This document shows, piece after piece, positions 37,886-47,868 of a DNA stretch of 64,000 nt. The notes under the pieces were generated by a model, which was given only the letters and a program-made list of their open reading frames with translations, was not told the origin of the DNA and searched no databases. The translations under genes were made by a program, and so were the position numbers. The DNA is from Aliarcobacter trophiarum LMG 25534. GTDB taxonomy: Bacteria; Campylobacterota; Campylobacteria; Campylobacterales; Arcobacteraceae. The DNA is taken from NCBI RefSeq assembly GCF_003355515.1, contig NZ_CP031367.1, positions 248,001-312,000 of the forward strand, written 5' to 3'. Position 1 is the stretch's first letter, and each line of letters begins with the position of its first letter.

Positions 37886-38203
37886 ATGGGTAAATATATT
37901 GAATTAACATCGGCAAATTTTGATGCAACAACAAAAGAAGGTGTATCTTTAGTGGATTTTTGGGCTCCTTGGTGTGGTCCTTGTAGAATGATTGCTCCAG
38001 TTATTGATGAGTTAGCAGGAGATTTTGAAGGAAAAGCAAATATTTGTAAAGTAAATACAGATGAAGAGCAAGATTTAGCTGTTAAATACGGAATTAGATC
38101 TATTCCTACAATTATTTTTATGAAAGATGGTGAAGTTAAAGACCAACTAATTGGTGCTACATCAAAACAAGCCTTAACAGATAAAATTAACTCTTTATTA
38201 TAA
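37886..38203 (+). CDS. trxA: Thioredoxin
   Basis: 105 residues with the WAPWCGPC active site (Cys30, Cys33), cis-Pro in SIPT and the C-terminal GATSKQAL segment. General cytoplasmic disulfide reductant. AAGGAT precedes the ATG. trxB, its reductase, follows after 210 bases with a terminator and a separate promoter between them. Confidence 0.97.
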   Translation: MGKYIELTSANFDATTKEGVSLVDFWAPWCGPCRMIAPVIDELAGDFEGKANICKVNTDEEQDLAVKYGIRSIPTIIFMKDGEVKDQLIGATSKQALTDKINSLL

Positions 38204-38229
38204 TTTTTACTAAAAATAAAAAGAGTATA

Positions 38230-38259
38230 AAGGAAGGTGTTTTTCATCTTCCTTTTTTT
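38230..38259 (+). terminator. Rho-independent terminator of trxA
   Basis: AAGGAAG/CTTCCTT stem extended by three inner pairs, five-base T loop, then a run of seven T. A clear intrinsic terminator. Confidence 0.85.
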
Positions 38260-38356
38260 AATTATAAAGCCAATTAAGATAGATATAAAATATTAAATGA
38301 TAAAATTTTTCCTTAGTTTTGTAAGAACTTTTATATTGGCTTACGAAATTTTTTAG

Positions 38357-38385
38357 TACCATTCTATTTTAAAAGAGTTATGGTA
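38357..38385. promoter_or_regulatory. Imperfect dyad in the trxB promoter region
   Basis: TACCAT and ATGGTA flank a near-palindromic core (TATTTTAAAAGAG). The right arm abuts the TATATT sequence that probably serves as -10 for trxB, so a bound regulator would affect initiation. The factor is unknown. Confidence 0.35.
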
Positions 38386-38413
38386 TATTATATATTATAA
38401 AAAAGGAGTCAAA

Positions 38414-39343
38414 ATGTTGGATTTAGCAATTATTGGTGGAGGACCAGCAGGTTTAACAGCAGGTTTATATGCTACAAGAGGTGGCTTATCAAATGTTGTG
38501 ATGTTTGAAATGGGAATGCCAGGGGGTCAAATTACTGGTTCTAGTGAGATTGAAAACTATCCAGGTCAAGGTGAAGTTATGACTGGTATGGATTTAATGG
38601 CATCATGGCCAGAACAGTGTCAAAAATTTGGTTTAAAACATGAAATGGCTCAAGTAGAAAAAGTGACTAAAAGTGGAGACACTTTTAAGATTTTAACAAG
38701 TGATAAAAAAGAGTTTGAAGCAAAATCAGTTTTAATGGCAACAGGTTCAGTTCCAAGAAGAGCTGGTTTTAAAGGTGAAGATGAGTTTTTTGGAAGAGGA
38801 GTTTCTACTTGTGCAACTTGTGATGGATTTTTTTATAGAGGAAAAGAAGTTGCAGTTGTTGGTGGAGGAGATTCAGCTTTAGAAGAAGCTTACTATTTAT
38901 CAAAAATGTGTAAAAAAGTATATTTAGTGCATAGACGAGATACTTATAGAGCGGCACCTAGTACAATAGCTCATATGAAAAATGCTGATAATATAGAAGA
39001 AGTTACAAATGTATCTGTTGAAGAGGTATTTGGAGATGCTAGTGGAGTATTAGGACTTAAAGTAAAATGTAATAAAACAGGAGAAATAAGAGATTTACCA
39101 ACTCCTGGTGTATTTGTTTTTGTTGGAAGAAATGTTTTAAATGCACCACTAAAACAAGAAGATGGAACTTTTTTATGTGAGATGAGCCCAAATGGGGAAG
39201 TTGTAGTTGATTTAAAAATGAGAACAAATATAAAAGGTCTTTATGCTGCTGGAGATATAAGAATTGATGCGGCAAAACAGGTTGTTTGTGCAGCTGGAGA
39301 TGGAGCAACTGCAGCTGTTGATATAATTGAATATTTAGGATAA
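38414..39343 (+). CDS. trxB: Thioredoxin reductase
   Basis: NADPH-dependent flavoprotein that reduces thioredoxin. FAD motif [10 protein letters not shown] at 8-17, redox pair CATC at 133-136, NADPH motif [12 protein letters not shown] and C-terminal GLYAAGDIR. Length 309 fits. ATG after AAAGGAG. Begins the trxB-dapB-purF-radical SAM run with very short gaps. Confidence 0.96.
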   Translation: MLDLAIIGGGPAGLTAGLYATRGGLSNVVMFEMGMPGGQITGSSEIENYPGQGEVMTGMDLMASWPEQCQKFGLKHEMAQVEKVTKSGDTFKILTSDKKEFEAKSVLMATGSVPRRAGFKGEDEFFGRGVSTCATCDGFFYRGKEVAVVGGGDSALEEAYYLSKMCKKVYLVHRRDTYRAAPSTIAHMKNADNIEEVTNVSVEEVFGDASGVLGLKVKCNKTGEIRDLPTPGVFVFVGRNVLNAPLKQEDGTFLCEMSPNGEVVVDLKMRTNIKGLYAAGDIRIDAAKQVVCAAGDGATAAVDIIEYLG

Positions 39344-39346
39344 AAG

Positions 39347-40120
39347 ATGATTAAAATAGGTATTTTAGGAAGTACGGGAAGAGTTGGTAGTCTATTAATA
39401 GATGATTTGAAAAATGATAGTGAAGCTATACTTTCATGTGTTCATGTCTTTGATAAAATTGAAAAAGTATTGCCAGATGATACAGTTGTAACAAATGATA
39501 TTAATATTTTATTTGATGAGAGTGATGTAATTATTGATTTTTCAAGCCCAGTTGCAACAGAAGAGCTTTTGAGCGCAGTTGTAGAAGGTGGAAAAAGAAA
39601 AGCACTTGTAATTGCAACAACAGGACTTAGTAAACATCAGCAAAACCTACTTCTTGAAGCTAGTAAGCTAGTACCTATTTTATATGCTACGAATATGAGT
39701 TTAGGAGTTGCAGTTTTAAATAAACTTGTGGCTCTTGCTTCTAAAACATTAAGAGATTTTGATATTGAAATTGTTGAGCAACATCACAGATATAAGGTAG
39801 ATTCACCTTCTGGAACGGCTTTAACTTTAGCTGAGCATGCAGCAAATGCAAGAGAGTTAGACCTTGATAACGTAAGAATATCAGGAAGAGATGGACAAAT
39901 TGGAGCTAGAACTAAAGATGAAATAGCAGTTATGGCTTTAAGAGGTGGAGATATAGTTGGAAGACATACAGTTGGTTTATATAATGATGGAGAATTTTTA
40001 GAGCTAAATCATACAGCAACTGCTAGAAATACTTTTTCAAAAGGTGCTTTAAAAGTTGCAAAATGGCTTGTAAAAAAAGATGCAAATCTTTACTCAATTA
40101 ATGATGCTTTAGGTCTATAA
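39347..40120 (+). CDS. dapB: 4-hydroxy-tetrahydrodipicolinate reductase
   Basis: NAD(P)H-dependent step of the diaminopimelate/lysine pathway. N-terminal [13 protein letters not shown] dinucleotide motif, the [16 protein letters not shown] catalytic and substrate loop (His-His, Lys, SGTA), and GRDGQIG. 257 residues, normal. It starts three bases after trxB. Functionally linked to lysA at 6.7 kb. Confidence 0.96.
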   Translation: MIKIGILGSTGRVGSLLIDDLKNDSEAILSCVHVFDKIEKVLPDDTVVTNDINILFDESDVIIDFSSPVATEELLSAVVEGGKRKALVIATTGLSKHQQNLLLEASKLVPILYATNMSLGVAVLNKLVALASKTLRDFDIEIVEQHHRYKVDSPSGTALTLAEHAANARELDLDNVRISGRDGQIGARTKDEIAVMALRGGDIVGRHTVGLYNDGEFLELNHTATARNTFSKGALKVAKWLVKKDANLYSINDALGL

Positions 40121-40133
40121 AAGGAAATCAACA

Positions 40134-41480
40134 ATGTGTGCAATAGTAGGAATTTATGGAAATGAAAATGCAGCAAGATTAGCTTCAATAGCTCTTTTTG
40201 CCATGCAACATAGAGGTCAAGAGGCAACTGGAATTTCATCATCATGTGATGGAAAAATATATACAAAAAAAGATAGAGGTTTGGTTTCTGAAGTGTTCAA
40301 CGAAGAGGCTTTAACTTATTTAAGAGGAAATATGGCGATTGGTCATAATCGTTATGCAACAGCTGGAAGTGATTCAGTATTAGATGCTCAGCCTGTTTAT
40401 GCAAAGTATAAATTAGGACAAATATCAATAGTTCATAATGGAAATCTAATAAATAAAGATGAAGTTAGAAATGATTTGATAGATAAAGGAGCTATTTTTC
40501 AAACTGGAATGGATACTGAGAATTTAATCCATCTAATAGCAAAAAATACAAAAGATCATTTAAAAGATAGAATAATAGAAGCATTAAATAGAACTATTGG
40601 AGCATACTGTTTTATTGTTCAAAGTAGAAGTAAGCAGTTTGTAATACGAGATAGATATGGGATTAGACCTCTGTCTTTAGGAAAATTAAAAAGTGGTGGA
40701 TATATAGTTGCTAGTGAAACTTGTGCTTTTGATTTGGTTGGGGCTGAATTTATAAGAGATATAAGACCAGGTGAAATGCTAATTTTTAGTGAAGAAGATG
40801 ATATTGAATCTGTTCAACTTTTTGAGCCTGAGTTTAGACCATGTGCATTTGAATATGTATATTTTGCAAGACCTGATAGTGTAATTGATGGTAAGAATGT
40901 ATATACAACAAGAGAGAATATGGGAAAAGCTTTGGCAAAAAATGATGCAAATAGCAAAGTAAAATATGATATGGTTGTGCCAGTTCCTGATAGTGGAGTT
41001 CCAGCAGCTCTAGGATATGCAGCAGCTAGTGGAGTTCCTTTTAAGTATGGAATTATAAGAAATCACTATATTGGAAGAACATTTATAGAACCAACTCAAG
41101 AGATGCGGAACTTAAAAGTAAAGATGAAGCTAAGCCCTATGAGTTCAATAATTGCTGGAAAATCTTTGTTAGTAATTGATGACTCAATTGTAAGAGGAAC
41201 AACTTCGAAAAGAATAGTAAAAATGCTAAAAGAAGCAGGAGCAAAAGAGGTTCACTTTAGAGTTGCGAGTCCAGAGATAAAATTTCCTTGTTTTTATGGA
41301 ATTGATACCCCTACAAAAGAGGAATTAATATCAACTCAAATGACAAAAGATGAGGTTTGTAAATATATTGAAGCAGATAGTTTAGAGTATCTTTCAATAG
41401 AAGATTTAATAAGTGCAATAGGAGATGATAGACACTATGCACTTGAAAGTTTTGATGGAGACTATTTCGTAAAAGCATAA
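40134..41480 (+). CDS. purF: Amidophosphoribosyltransferase
   Basis: First committed step of purine synthesis, PRPP to phosphoribosylamine. The N-terminal nucleophile is Cys2 (MCAIVG), so no propeptide is cleaved. AMQHRGQEATGIS and GHNRYATAG belong to the glutaminase domain; LLVIDDSIVRGTTSKRIV is the PRPP loop. 448 residues. AAAGGA precedes the ATG. dapB-purF neighbours also occur in C. jejuni. Confidence 0.96.
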   Translation: MCAIVGIYGNENAARLASIALFAMQHRGQEATGISSSCDGKIYTKKDRGLVSEVFNEEALTYLRGNMAIGHNRYATAGSDSVLDAQPVYAKYKLGQISIVHNGNLINKDEVRNDLIDKGAIFQTGMDTENLIHLIAKNTKDHLKDRIIEALNRTIGAYCFIVQSRSKQFVIRDRYGIRPLSLGKLKSGGYIVASETCAFDLVGAEFIRDIRPGEMLIFSEEDDIESVQLFEPEFRPCAFEYVYFARPDSVIDGKNVYTTRENMGKALAKNDANSKVKYDMVVPVPDSGVPAALGYAAASGVPFKYGIIRNHYIGRTFIEPTQEMRNLKVKMKLSPMSSIIAGKSLLVIDDSIVRGTTSKRIVKMLKEAGAKEVHFRVASPEIKFPCFYGIDTPTKEELISTQMTKDEVCKYIEADSLEYLSIEDLISAIGDDRHYALESFDGDYFVKA

Positions 41481-42445
41481 TGAGTGAAAATTTAAAAGAG
41501 GTATTGACTATTGGTCGGTATTTCAAAAAGAAGTTTGGACAAAAGGTTTATAAAGTTCCAATATCAATATCTGGATTTACATGTCCAAATATTGATGGAA
41601 CAAAAGCAAAAGGGGGTTGCTCTTTTTGTGAAAACGACTCTTTTAGCCCAAATTTGCAAGAAAAGAAAACAAAATTTAAATTAAATCCAAATACAGAACA
41701 TAATCCATTTTTGGACAATCAACTAAAACAACTTGAAATGCAATTTCTTGCTACTAAAAAAAGACTACAAAATAAATTTAAAGCAAAAAAATTTATAGTA
41801 TATTTTCAATCTTTTACAAATACTTATGCTCCACTTTCAACTTTAAAAGCTTTATATGAAAAAGCTCTTAGCTTTGATGAAGTTATAGGGCTTAGTATTG
41901 GTACACGAACAGATTGTGTAACAGATGACATTTTAGATTATTTATATGAAAAATCAAAAGAAAAAGAGATTTGGATTGAGTATGGAATACAGAGTTTTTT
42001 TCAAACTACACTAGATAAGATAAATCGTGCTGATAGCGTAGAGAATATGACTTATTGGATAGAAAGAACAAAGCAAAAAGGTTTAAATGTTTGTGGACAT
42101 CTAATTTATGGTTTACCAGATGAAAATCAAGAGATGATGTTGGAAACATTTAAAAAAACAATTAATTTAAAGGTTGATAGTATCAAGTTTCATCCACTTT
42201 ATGTTGTAAAAAATACTCTTTTAACAAATGAGTTTAAAAAAGGAAGATTTACTCCTATAAGTGAAGAGTTATATATTGATACCGTCGTTAAATCTATTGT
42301 TAATTTACCGCAAAATGTTTCGGTTCAGCGAATAACAGCTGGAATAGATGATGATACCTTATTATCTCCTTTATGGTGCAAAGATAAACATAGACAAATG
42401 AGAAATATTCGACTTGCTTTAGAAAAAGAGGGATATAGTTATTAA
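41480..42445 (+). CDS. YhcC-type radical SAM protein (TIGR01212-like)
   Basis: 321 residues. The cluster motif is a variant: CPNIDGTKAKGGCSFC, with cysteines spaced more widely than CxxxCxxC, as usual for the YhcC/TIGR01212 family. FQSFTNTYAPLSTLKALYE and GIQSF are further marks. The family's reaction is not established; a role in tRNA modification has been suggested for relatives. It shares one base with the purF stop (TAATG). Confidence 0.85.
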   Translation: MSENLKEVLTIGRYFKKKFGQKVYKVPISISGFTCPNIDGTKAKGGCSFCENDSFSPNLQEKKTKFKLNPNTEHNPFLDNQLKQLEMQFLATKKRLQNKFKAKKFIVYFQSFTNTYAPLSTLKALYEKALSFDEVIGLSIGTRTDCVTDDILDYLYEKSKEKEIWIEYGIQSFFQTTLDKINRADSVENMTYWIERTKQKGLNVCGHLIYGLPDENQEMMLETFKKTINLKVDSIKFHPLYVVKNTLLTNEFKKGRFTPISEELYIDTVVKSIVNLPQNVSVQRITAGIDDDTLLSPLWCKDKHRQMRNIRLALEKEGYSY

Positions 42446-42481
42446 AACTTATTTGAATCTTTTGCTTAATTAATAAAATAT

Positions 42482-42510
42482 TAAAAAGAGTGCTAAAGAC
42501 TAAGCACTCT
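42482..42510 (-). terminator. Terminator of the LysR gene
   Basis: AGAGTGCT/AGCACTCT, eight pairs with an eight-base loop, followed on the minus strand by TTTTT. Also located after the convergent radical SAM gene. Confidence 0.75.
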
Positions 42511-42530
42511 AGTTGTTTGTTGAGTATAAA

Positions 42531-43427
42531 CTATTTAATTTTTAAAAGATAATCAACAACATTTTCTATAAAAGCATCATGTTTTCTATCTTTTCTATAA
42601 GCAATATATAGTTTTCTTAACATTTTTTGATTTCCAATTCTTGATTCAAATAAAGCCCCTGATTTAAGTAGTGATTCAATAGCATTTCTTGATACAATAG
42701 ACACAGCAGGAGTTGCATTTTTATCAGAGTGTAAAACAGTTTGAACAATAGTTGTAGCACTTGTAACTTCGCTTGTAACTTCAAAAGTATCACAATCAGG
42801 ATAATTCTCTTTCTCAAGGCACTCCTTAAAAATAGAGCCAGTATTTGATTCAGGATTTCTACAAATCCACTTATATGAAAGTAAATCTTCTGGTTTCGCA
42901 CGAGCTGGAAGCTTTTGGTTTGAAAAAATCACAATTTCATCTTCCATCCACTCTCTATAAATAATATCATCATTTGCAATATAATTTTCAACAAGAGCTA
43001 TATCTATTTTTTTATCAAGTAAATCATCTATTGCTTCATGTGAAACAGATACATTTATAGATACATCATTGTGAATATTCTCTTTTAAGTTATTTAAAAA
43101 TCTAGGAAGTATATAGTTTCCAATAATAAAACTAGCACCAAAAATAAAGGTAGTACTTTTGTTCATTATCTTTAAAAGATCTTTTTCAGCATTATTAATA
43201 CATTTTTCAATCTTTAGAGCAATCCCATGAAGAATTTGTCCCTCTTTTGTAAGTTTAATACCATTTTTTTTCCTGTCAACAATTTGAACATCTAGATAAT
43301 CTTCTATAAACTTCACTTGTTGAGTAACAGCAGGTTGTGAAATACCTAGTTTTGCAGATGCTTTAGAAAAAGACTTCTCTCTTACAACGGTTAAAAAAGT
43401 CTCTAATTTAGCAAAATCATTTAGCAT
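42531..43427 (-). CDS. LysR-family transcriptional regulator
   Basis: 298 residues from ATG 43427, which has GGAG at the right distance (a TTG twelve bases upstream is less likely). N-terminal winged helix with SKASAKLGISQPAVTQQVKFIE, then an effector domain with the type-2 periplasmic-binding fold. Resembles CysB/CbbR-type members. Target unknown; it is divergent from the rep/uvrD-like helicase, with 115 bases between, but the two need not be linked. Confidence 0.88.
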   Translation of the reverse strand: MLNDFAKLETFLTVVREKSFSKASAKLGISQPAVTQQVKFIEDYLDVQIVDRKKNGIKLTKEGQILHGIALKIEKCINNAEKDLLKIMNKSTTFIFGASFIIGNYILPRFLNNLKENIHNDVSINVSVSHEAIDDLLDKKIDIALVENYIANDDIIYREWMEDEIVIFSNQKLPARAKPEDLLSYKWICRNPESNTGSIFKECLEKENYPDCDTFEVTSEVTSATTIVQTVLHSDKNATPAVSIVSRNAIESLLKSGALFESRIGNQKMLRKLYIAYRKDRKHDAFIENVVDYLLKIK

Positions 43428-43516
43428 TAACTTCTCCAAAAATAAATTGTAGGAATGATAACATTTATTTATATATAGAATAATTAAGAGATATAATAAT
43501 TTTATAAATTTTATGG

Positions 43517-43522
43517 TATAAT
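43517..43522 (+). promoter_or_regulatory. Extended -10 box of the helicase-truB-ispE-smpB operon
   Basis: TATAAT preceded by TGG, 21 bases before the helicase ATG. Typical strong -10 for this genome. Confidence 0.65.
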
Positions 43523-43542
43523 CAAAGTTTATTGGAGAAAAA

Positions 43543-45597
43543 ATGTCTGAAAATTTATTAATATCACTAAATAAGTCACAAAAAAGTGCAGCAGAGCATA
43601 TAGATGGACCTCTTTTAATTCTAGCAGGTGCTGGAAGTGGAAAAACAAAAACTATTACAACAAGATTAGCTTATTTAATCTCTATTGGGATAGATCCAAA
43701 ATCTATTTTGACTTTAACTTTTACAAATAAAGCAGCAAATGAAATGAGAGATAGAGCATTTTCTCTTTTGGATACAAATAGTTTAAATACACCACCACTT
43801 TTATGTACATTTCACAAGTTTGGACTTCTATTTTTAAAGTTTTATATAGGGGAATTAGATAGAAAGAATAACTTTATAATCATAGATAGTGATGATAAAA
43901 GAAGAGTTTTAAAATCAATCAATAAAGAGATACCAACAGCACTTTTAGGAAGTGAAGTCTCAAAATATAAAAACTCTATTATGACACCTAGTGAAGTAAA
44001 AGCACAAGCACAAGGTAAACTATATAGTGAAATTGCAGATATTTATCAAAAATACGAGGAGCATCTTTTTAAAAATAATCTTGTAGATTTTGATGACTTA
44101 CTCCTTTTACCTTACAAAATTTTAAAAAATAATCAAAAATTAGCAGAACTTACTAGTCAAAAATATCAATATATAATGGTAGATGAGTATCAAGATACAA
44201 ATGAACTTCAATATAGACTTTTAAGACTTCTTTGTTCAACTCATAATAATCTTTGTGTTGTTGGAGATGATGACCAAAGTATTTATGGATGGAGAGGTGC
44301 CTCAATTAAAAATATTTTAAATTTTAATGAGCATTTTAAAGATGCAATTATAGTAAAACTTGAAGAGAACTATAGATCAACTGATACTATTTTACAACAT
44401 GCAAATGCTTTAATAGAGCACAATAGAGATAGATTAGGAAAGAAACTTGTAGGTACAAAAGATAAAGGTAACTCTATAAAAGTCTATGAATCACACGATG
44501 AAAATGATGAGACTAGGAAAATAGTTGATGATATAAAAAGTTTGATAAATAGTGGAAAAAATCCAAAAGATATTGCAATTTTATTTAGAGTAAATGCTCT
44601 AAGTCGTTCTTTAGAAGAGGGATTTAATAAAGCAAGTCTTAGTTATAAATTAGTTGGTGGAATGAAGTTTTATGAAAGAACTGAGATAAAAGATTTAATA
44701 GCATATTTTAGAATTCTAACAAATTTAAGTGATAATTTTTCTATAAAAAGAGTAATAAATAAACCAAAAAGAGGAATAGGACAAACTACTATTGATAAAC
44801 TTGAAGAGAGTGCACAAAATCAAGGAATTGGGATCTTTGAGTTAATACAAAAAGCGACACCAGAAGAGTTAAGTGCAATTGTAGGTAAAAAAAATGCAAG
44901 GACAATAAAAGTTTTTGAAGCTTCAATATTGGATTTAAGGGAGCTTATGGCCGAGTCAAAAATGAGGCTTTTAGATAGTTTTGAAGAAGCATTTGATTAT
45001 AGGGCTTCATATGATAATCTTCCAGATGGTTTTGAAAGACAAGCAAATATTGATGAGTTTTATGGATATATTAGAGATTTTTTTATTCAAAATCCACATT
45101 TAGATTTAAAAGATTTTTTAAATGAGATAGCCCTTGAAAATCAAAGCGATGAGTATAGTGGAGATGCTGTATCTATGATGAGTATTCATGCTTCAAAAGG
45201 TTTGGAGTTTAAATATATATTTATAATTGGTTTAGAAGAGGGATTTTTCCCAATAATTGGGGATGGAACAGATTTAGAAGAGGAGAGACGATTAGGTTAT
45301 GTAGCTTTTACAAGAGCTATGGATGATTTAACTCTATCTTTTGTCCACTCAAGATTTTACAAAGGGAAAAGAACACAACTAAATAAAAGTAGATTTTTAA
45401 TAGAGAGTGGTTTGGTTAAAGGGAGTTTGGTAATTGAAAAAAGCTCAGGTTTTAAAAAAGGCGATATGGTAAATCATAAGATATTTGGACAAGGAAGAGT
45501 TGAAAAAGCAGTTAATGCTGGAAAAGATTATAAGCTCACAATAAATTTTGGTGGGCAAAAAAGAGATATATTATCATCTTTTGTTGAGAAAAACTAA
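43543..45597 (+). CDS. UvrD/Rep-family DNA helicase
   Basis: 684-residue superfamily 1A 3'-5' helicase. Q motif LNKSQKSAAEH, Walker A AGAGSGKTKT, motif Ia TFTNKAANEM, motif II VDEYQDTNELQY, motif III GDDDQSIYGWRGA, motif V SIHASKGLEF, motif VI VAFTRA. A short C-terminal Tudor-like tail (KKGDMVNHKIFGQGRVEKA) as in PcrA/UvrD is present. Roles in repair and replication restart. In C. jejuni a rep-like helicase lies in the same place before truB. Confidence 0.93.
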   Translation: MSENLLISLNKSQKSAAEHIDGPLLILAGAGSGKTKTITTRLAYLISIGIDPKSILTLTFTNKAANEMRDRAFSLLDTNSLNTPPLLCTFHKFGLLFLKFYIGELDRKNNFIIIDSDDKRRVLKSINKEIPTALLGSEVSKYKNSIMTPSEVKAQAQGKLYSEIADIYQKYEEHLFKNNLVDFDDLLLLPYKILKNNQKLAELTSQKYQYIMVDEYQDTNELQYRLLRLLCSTHNNLCVVGDDDQSIYGWRGASIKNILNFNEHFKDAIIVKLEENYRSTDTILQHANALIEHNRDRLGKKLVGTKDKGNSIKVYESHDENDETRKIVDDIKSLINSGKNPKDIAILFRVNALSRSLEEGFNKASLSYKLVGGMKFYERTEIKDLIAYFRILTNLSDNFSIKRVINKPKRGIGQTTIDKLEESAQNQGIGIFELIQKATPEELSAIVGKKNARTIKVFEASILDLRELMAESKMRLLDSFEEAFDYRASYDNLPDGFERQANIDEFYGYIRDFFIQNPHLDLKDFLNEIALENQSDEYSGDAVSMMSIHASKGLEFKYIFIIGLEEGFFPIIGDGTDLEEERRLGYVAFTRAMDDLTLSFVHSRFYKGKRTQLNKSRFLIESGLVKGSLVIEKSSGFKKGDMVNHKIFGQGRVEKAVNAGKDYKLTINFGGQKRDILSSFVEKN

Positions 45598-45606
45598 AGG
45601 TTTGTT

Positions 45607-46473
45607 TTGCAAAAAAGAGTTTATGAAAAAGGCGAGTTAAATAAACTATTTGTTGTAAAAAAACCTATGTTTATTAGCTCAAATTTTTATTTAAATAAGT
45701 TTAAAAGAGCTTATAAAAATAAAAAGGCTGGATTTAGTGGAACTTTAGACCCATTTGCAAAAGGGTGTTTGATAGTTGCTTTTGGACAATATGCAAAGCT
45801 TTTTAAATATTTAGAAAAAACACCAAAGGTCTATAAAGCTGTTATTTGGTTAGGTGTTAGTTCAGACTCTTTAGATATTGAAAGAATTAATAGTATAGGG
45901 TTTGAAAAAGAATTAAATATTGATTTTGTAAAAAAAGAGATAGAAAAGTTAAAAGGTAACATAGAGTATATTCCACCAAAATTTTCAGCAAAAAGAGTAA
46001 ATGGGCAAAAAGCTTATGAGATTGCTAGAGAAGGTTTGGATTTTGAATTAGAAAGTTCAATTATGCAAATATTTGATATAAAGTTTATTAGATATAATCA
46101 CCCTTTTATCAGTTTTGAAGTAAAAGTTAGTGAAGGTTCATATATTCGCTCTCTTGCCCAAATATTTTTAAGAAATATTGGTTCCATTGGAACTTTGAGT
46201 TATCTTGAAAGAGTTTGTGAGGGAAAATTTAGATTTGAAAACCACAAAGAGTTAAATCCTATGGATTTTATAGATTTACCAAAAAATAACTATACTGGAA
46301 CAAAAGAGTGGCTAGAGTTTGGTAGAAGAATAAGTAAAGATTATTTAGACATTAAAGATAATGGAAAATATATTATTGAAGTAGATACTTTTTTTTCAAT
46401 TATAGAGATAATTGATAATGAAGTAAAATATCTGTTAAACAAAGTTCCAAAAATAGAGGTTAAAAATGACTAA
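45607..46473 (+). CDS. truB: tRNA pseudouridine(55) synthase TruB
   Basis: Modifies U55 in the T loop of tRNAs. The catalytic Asp is D48 in GFSGTLDPFAKG; KVYKAVIWLGV and EGSYIRSLAQ are further family marks. 288 residues. TTG start with AAAGG six bases upstream. It overlaps ispE by eight bases. In C. jejuni I recall csrA lying between these two genes; it is absent here. Confidence 0.95.
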   Translation: MQKRVYEKGELNKLFVVKKPMFISSNFYLNKFKRAYKNKKAGFSGTLDPFAKGCLIVAFGQYAKLFKYLEKTPKVYKAVIWLGVSSDSLDIERINSIGFEKELNIDFVKKEIEKLKGNIEYIPPKFSAKRVNGQKAYEIAREGLDFELESSIMQIFDIKFIRYNHPFISFEVKVSEGSYIRSLAQIFLRNIGSIGTLSYLERVCEGKFRFENHKELNPMDFIDLPKNNYTGTKEWLEFGRRISKDYLDIKDNGKYIIEVDTFFSIIEIIDNEVKYLLNKVPKIEVKND

Positions 46474-47230
46474 AAAATCTTATGCTAAAGTAAACATATT
46501 TTTAAAAATTACTGGAGTTAAAGATAATTATCATCTAATAGCCTCAAGATTTGTATTGGTAAAAACAGTTTTTGATACTATTAGTTTTGTAAGAAAAGAT
46601 GTTGAAGATTTCTCAATTTTAGGGAACTTTTCTTGTGCTTTAGAAAAAAACACAGTATATAAAGCCTATAAAGAGCTTGAAAAATTTCCTAAGGTAAAAG
46701 AGTTCTTTAAAAAAAATATTGTAAAAATAGATAAAACTATTCCAGAGTTTGCAGGACTTGGCGGTGGAAGTTCAAATTGTGCAACCTTTTTAAATATGGT
46801 TAACCAAGTTTGTAGTTTAAATTTAAGTAAAGATGAACTGGCAAAAATCGGCTTGAATATTGGAGCAGATGTCCCTTTTTTTATATATGAATATAATAGT
46901 GCAAATGTTAGTGGAGTTGGAGAGATTGTTGAGGAGTTTGAGGAAGAGTTAATTAATATTGAAGTAATTACTCCAAAAATAGCTTGCGATACAGGAAAAA
47001 TATATAAAAATTTTAGAGAAAAGTTCTATAAAGAGTTAAATAGAAATGAAGTTAAGGAATTGTTTTCTACAAATTCAAAAGATATTTTAGAAAAACTTAG
47101 CATATATGAAGCAAATGATTTGTATCTTCCAGCTTTGGATTTGAACCAAAATTTAAAAGAGTTTGAAACAAGTGGATGGTTTTTTAGTGGAAGCGGAAGC
47201 TCATTTTTTAAAGTTTTTAAGGAAAATTAA
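46466..47230 (+). CDS. ispE: 4-diphosphocytidyl-2-C-methyl-D-erythritol kinase
   Basis: GHMP kinase of the MEP pathway, phosphorylating CDP-ME. N-terminal [13 protein letters not shown] and the ATP loop [14 protein letters not shown] are diagnostic; the third motif is SGSGSSFF near the end. 254 residues, typical for the phylum. AGAGG precedes the ATG, which lies inside truB. Confidence 0.95.
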   Translation: MTKKSYAKVNIFLKITGVKDNYHLIASRFVLVKTVFDTISFVRKDVEDFSILGNFSCALEKNTVYKAYKELEKFPKVKEFFKKNIVKIDKTIPEFAGLGGGSSNCATFLNMVNQVCSLNLSKDELAKIGLNIGADVPFFIYEYNSANVSGVGEIVEEFEEELINIEVITPKIACDTGKIYKNFREKFYKELNRNEVKELFSTNSKDILEKLSIYEANDLYLPALDLNQNLKEFETSGWFFSGSGSSFFKVFKEN

Positions 47231-47703
47231 TGGCAAAAAAAGAAGTAAAAAAAAATTTAGTATTTAGAAATAAAAAAGCATTTCATGATTTCACAATTTT
47301 AGATAACCTTGAAGCTGGAATTGTGTTAGAAGGTAGTGAAGTAAAAGCAATAAGAGAAGGAAGAGTAAACTTAAAAGATAGTTTTGTAAGAATAATAAAA
47401 GGAGAGGTTTTTCTTTTAAATGCACATATTTCACACTTAAGCACAACACATACAACATATAGACCAGATGAAAAACGTCCTAGAAAACTTCTATTGCATT
47501 CAAAACAAATAGGAAAAATGTACTCAAAAGTGACTAAAGAAGGAATCACTCTTGTTTGTACAAAACTCTATTTTAACTCTAAAAATATGATAAAAGTTGA
47601 AGTAGCAACGGCAGAAGGTAAAAAGCTACATGATAAAAGAGAAGTATTAAAAGAAAAGAGTCTAAAAAGAGAGAGTGAACAAGCTATGAAATCCTATAAA
47701 TAA
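47230..47703 (+). CDS. smpB: SsrA-binding protein SmpB
   Basis: Partner of tmRNA in ribosome rescue. [31 protein letters not shown] and the C-terminal [17 protein letters not shown] tail, which becomes helical in the decoding centre, are present. 157 residues. Shares one base with the ispE stop. The tmRNA gene is not in this window. Confidence 0.96.
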   Translation: MAKKEVKKNLVFRNKKAFHDFTILDNLEAGIVLEGSEVKAIREGRVNLKDSFVRIIKGEVFLLNAHISHLSTTHTTYRPDEKRPRKLLLHSKQIGKMYSKVTKEGITLVCTKLYFNSKNMIKVEVATAEGKKLHDKREVLKEKSLKRESEQAMKSYK

Positions 47704-47726
47704 GATAATTTTTATCTTAATTTTTT
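47701..47726 (+). terminator. Terminator of the truB-ispE-smpB operon
   Basis: TAAGATA/TATCTTA with a five-base loop, containing the smpB stop codon, then A and six T. Confidence 0.75.
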
Positions 47727-47814
47727 ATTAAAAAATATATCAAAAATGAAGTTAAATTGTTAATTTTTTGTTAATTTTTTTGTTTAGTTTAAGTTTTTCT
47801 TAGATACTATTTTG

Positions 47815-47820
47815 ACTAAT
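47815..47820 (+). promoter_or_regulatory. Possible -10 box of the cbb3 oxidase operon
   Basis: TACTAT, 48 bases before the ccoN ATG, preceded by phased T tracts (TTTTTT, TTTTTTT, TTTTT) about ten to fifteen bases apart, a pattern known for sigma-70 promoters in this phylum. No FNR-type palindrome seen. Confidence 0.4.
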
Positions 47821-47868
47821 GAGTGACATTTTGTGACTTGTATATAAATTTTTGTTAGGAGGAAATTG

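Noticed and set aside
37873-38247. 124-residue minus-strand frame
   Set aside because: Complete antisense shadow of trxA, which has full motifs and a ribosome site.
42446-42530. Possible small gene between the radical SAM and LysR genes
   Set aside because: The gap is filled by a terminator hairpin; no frame with a ribosome site.
47704-47868. FNR-type site before ccoN
   Set aside because: No TTGAT-n4-ATCAA palindrome; only a loose TGTGAC/TGACAT repeat was seen.
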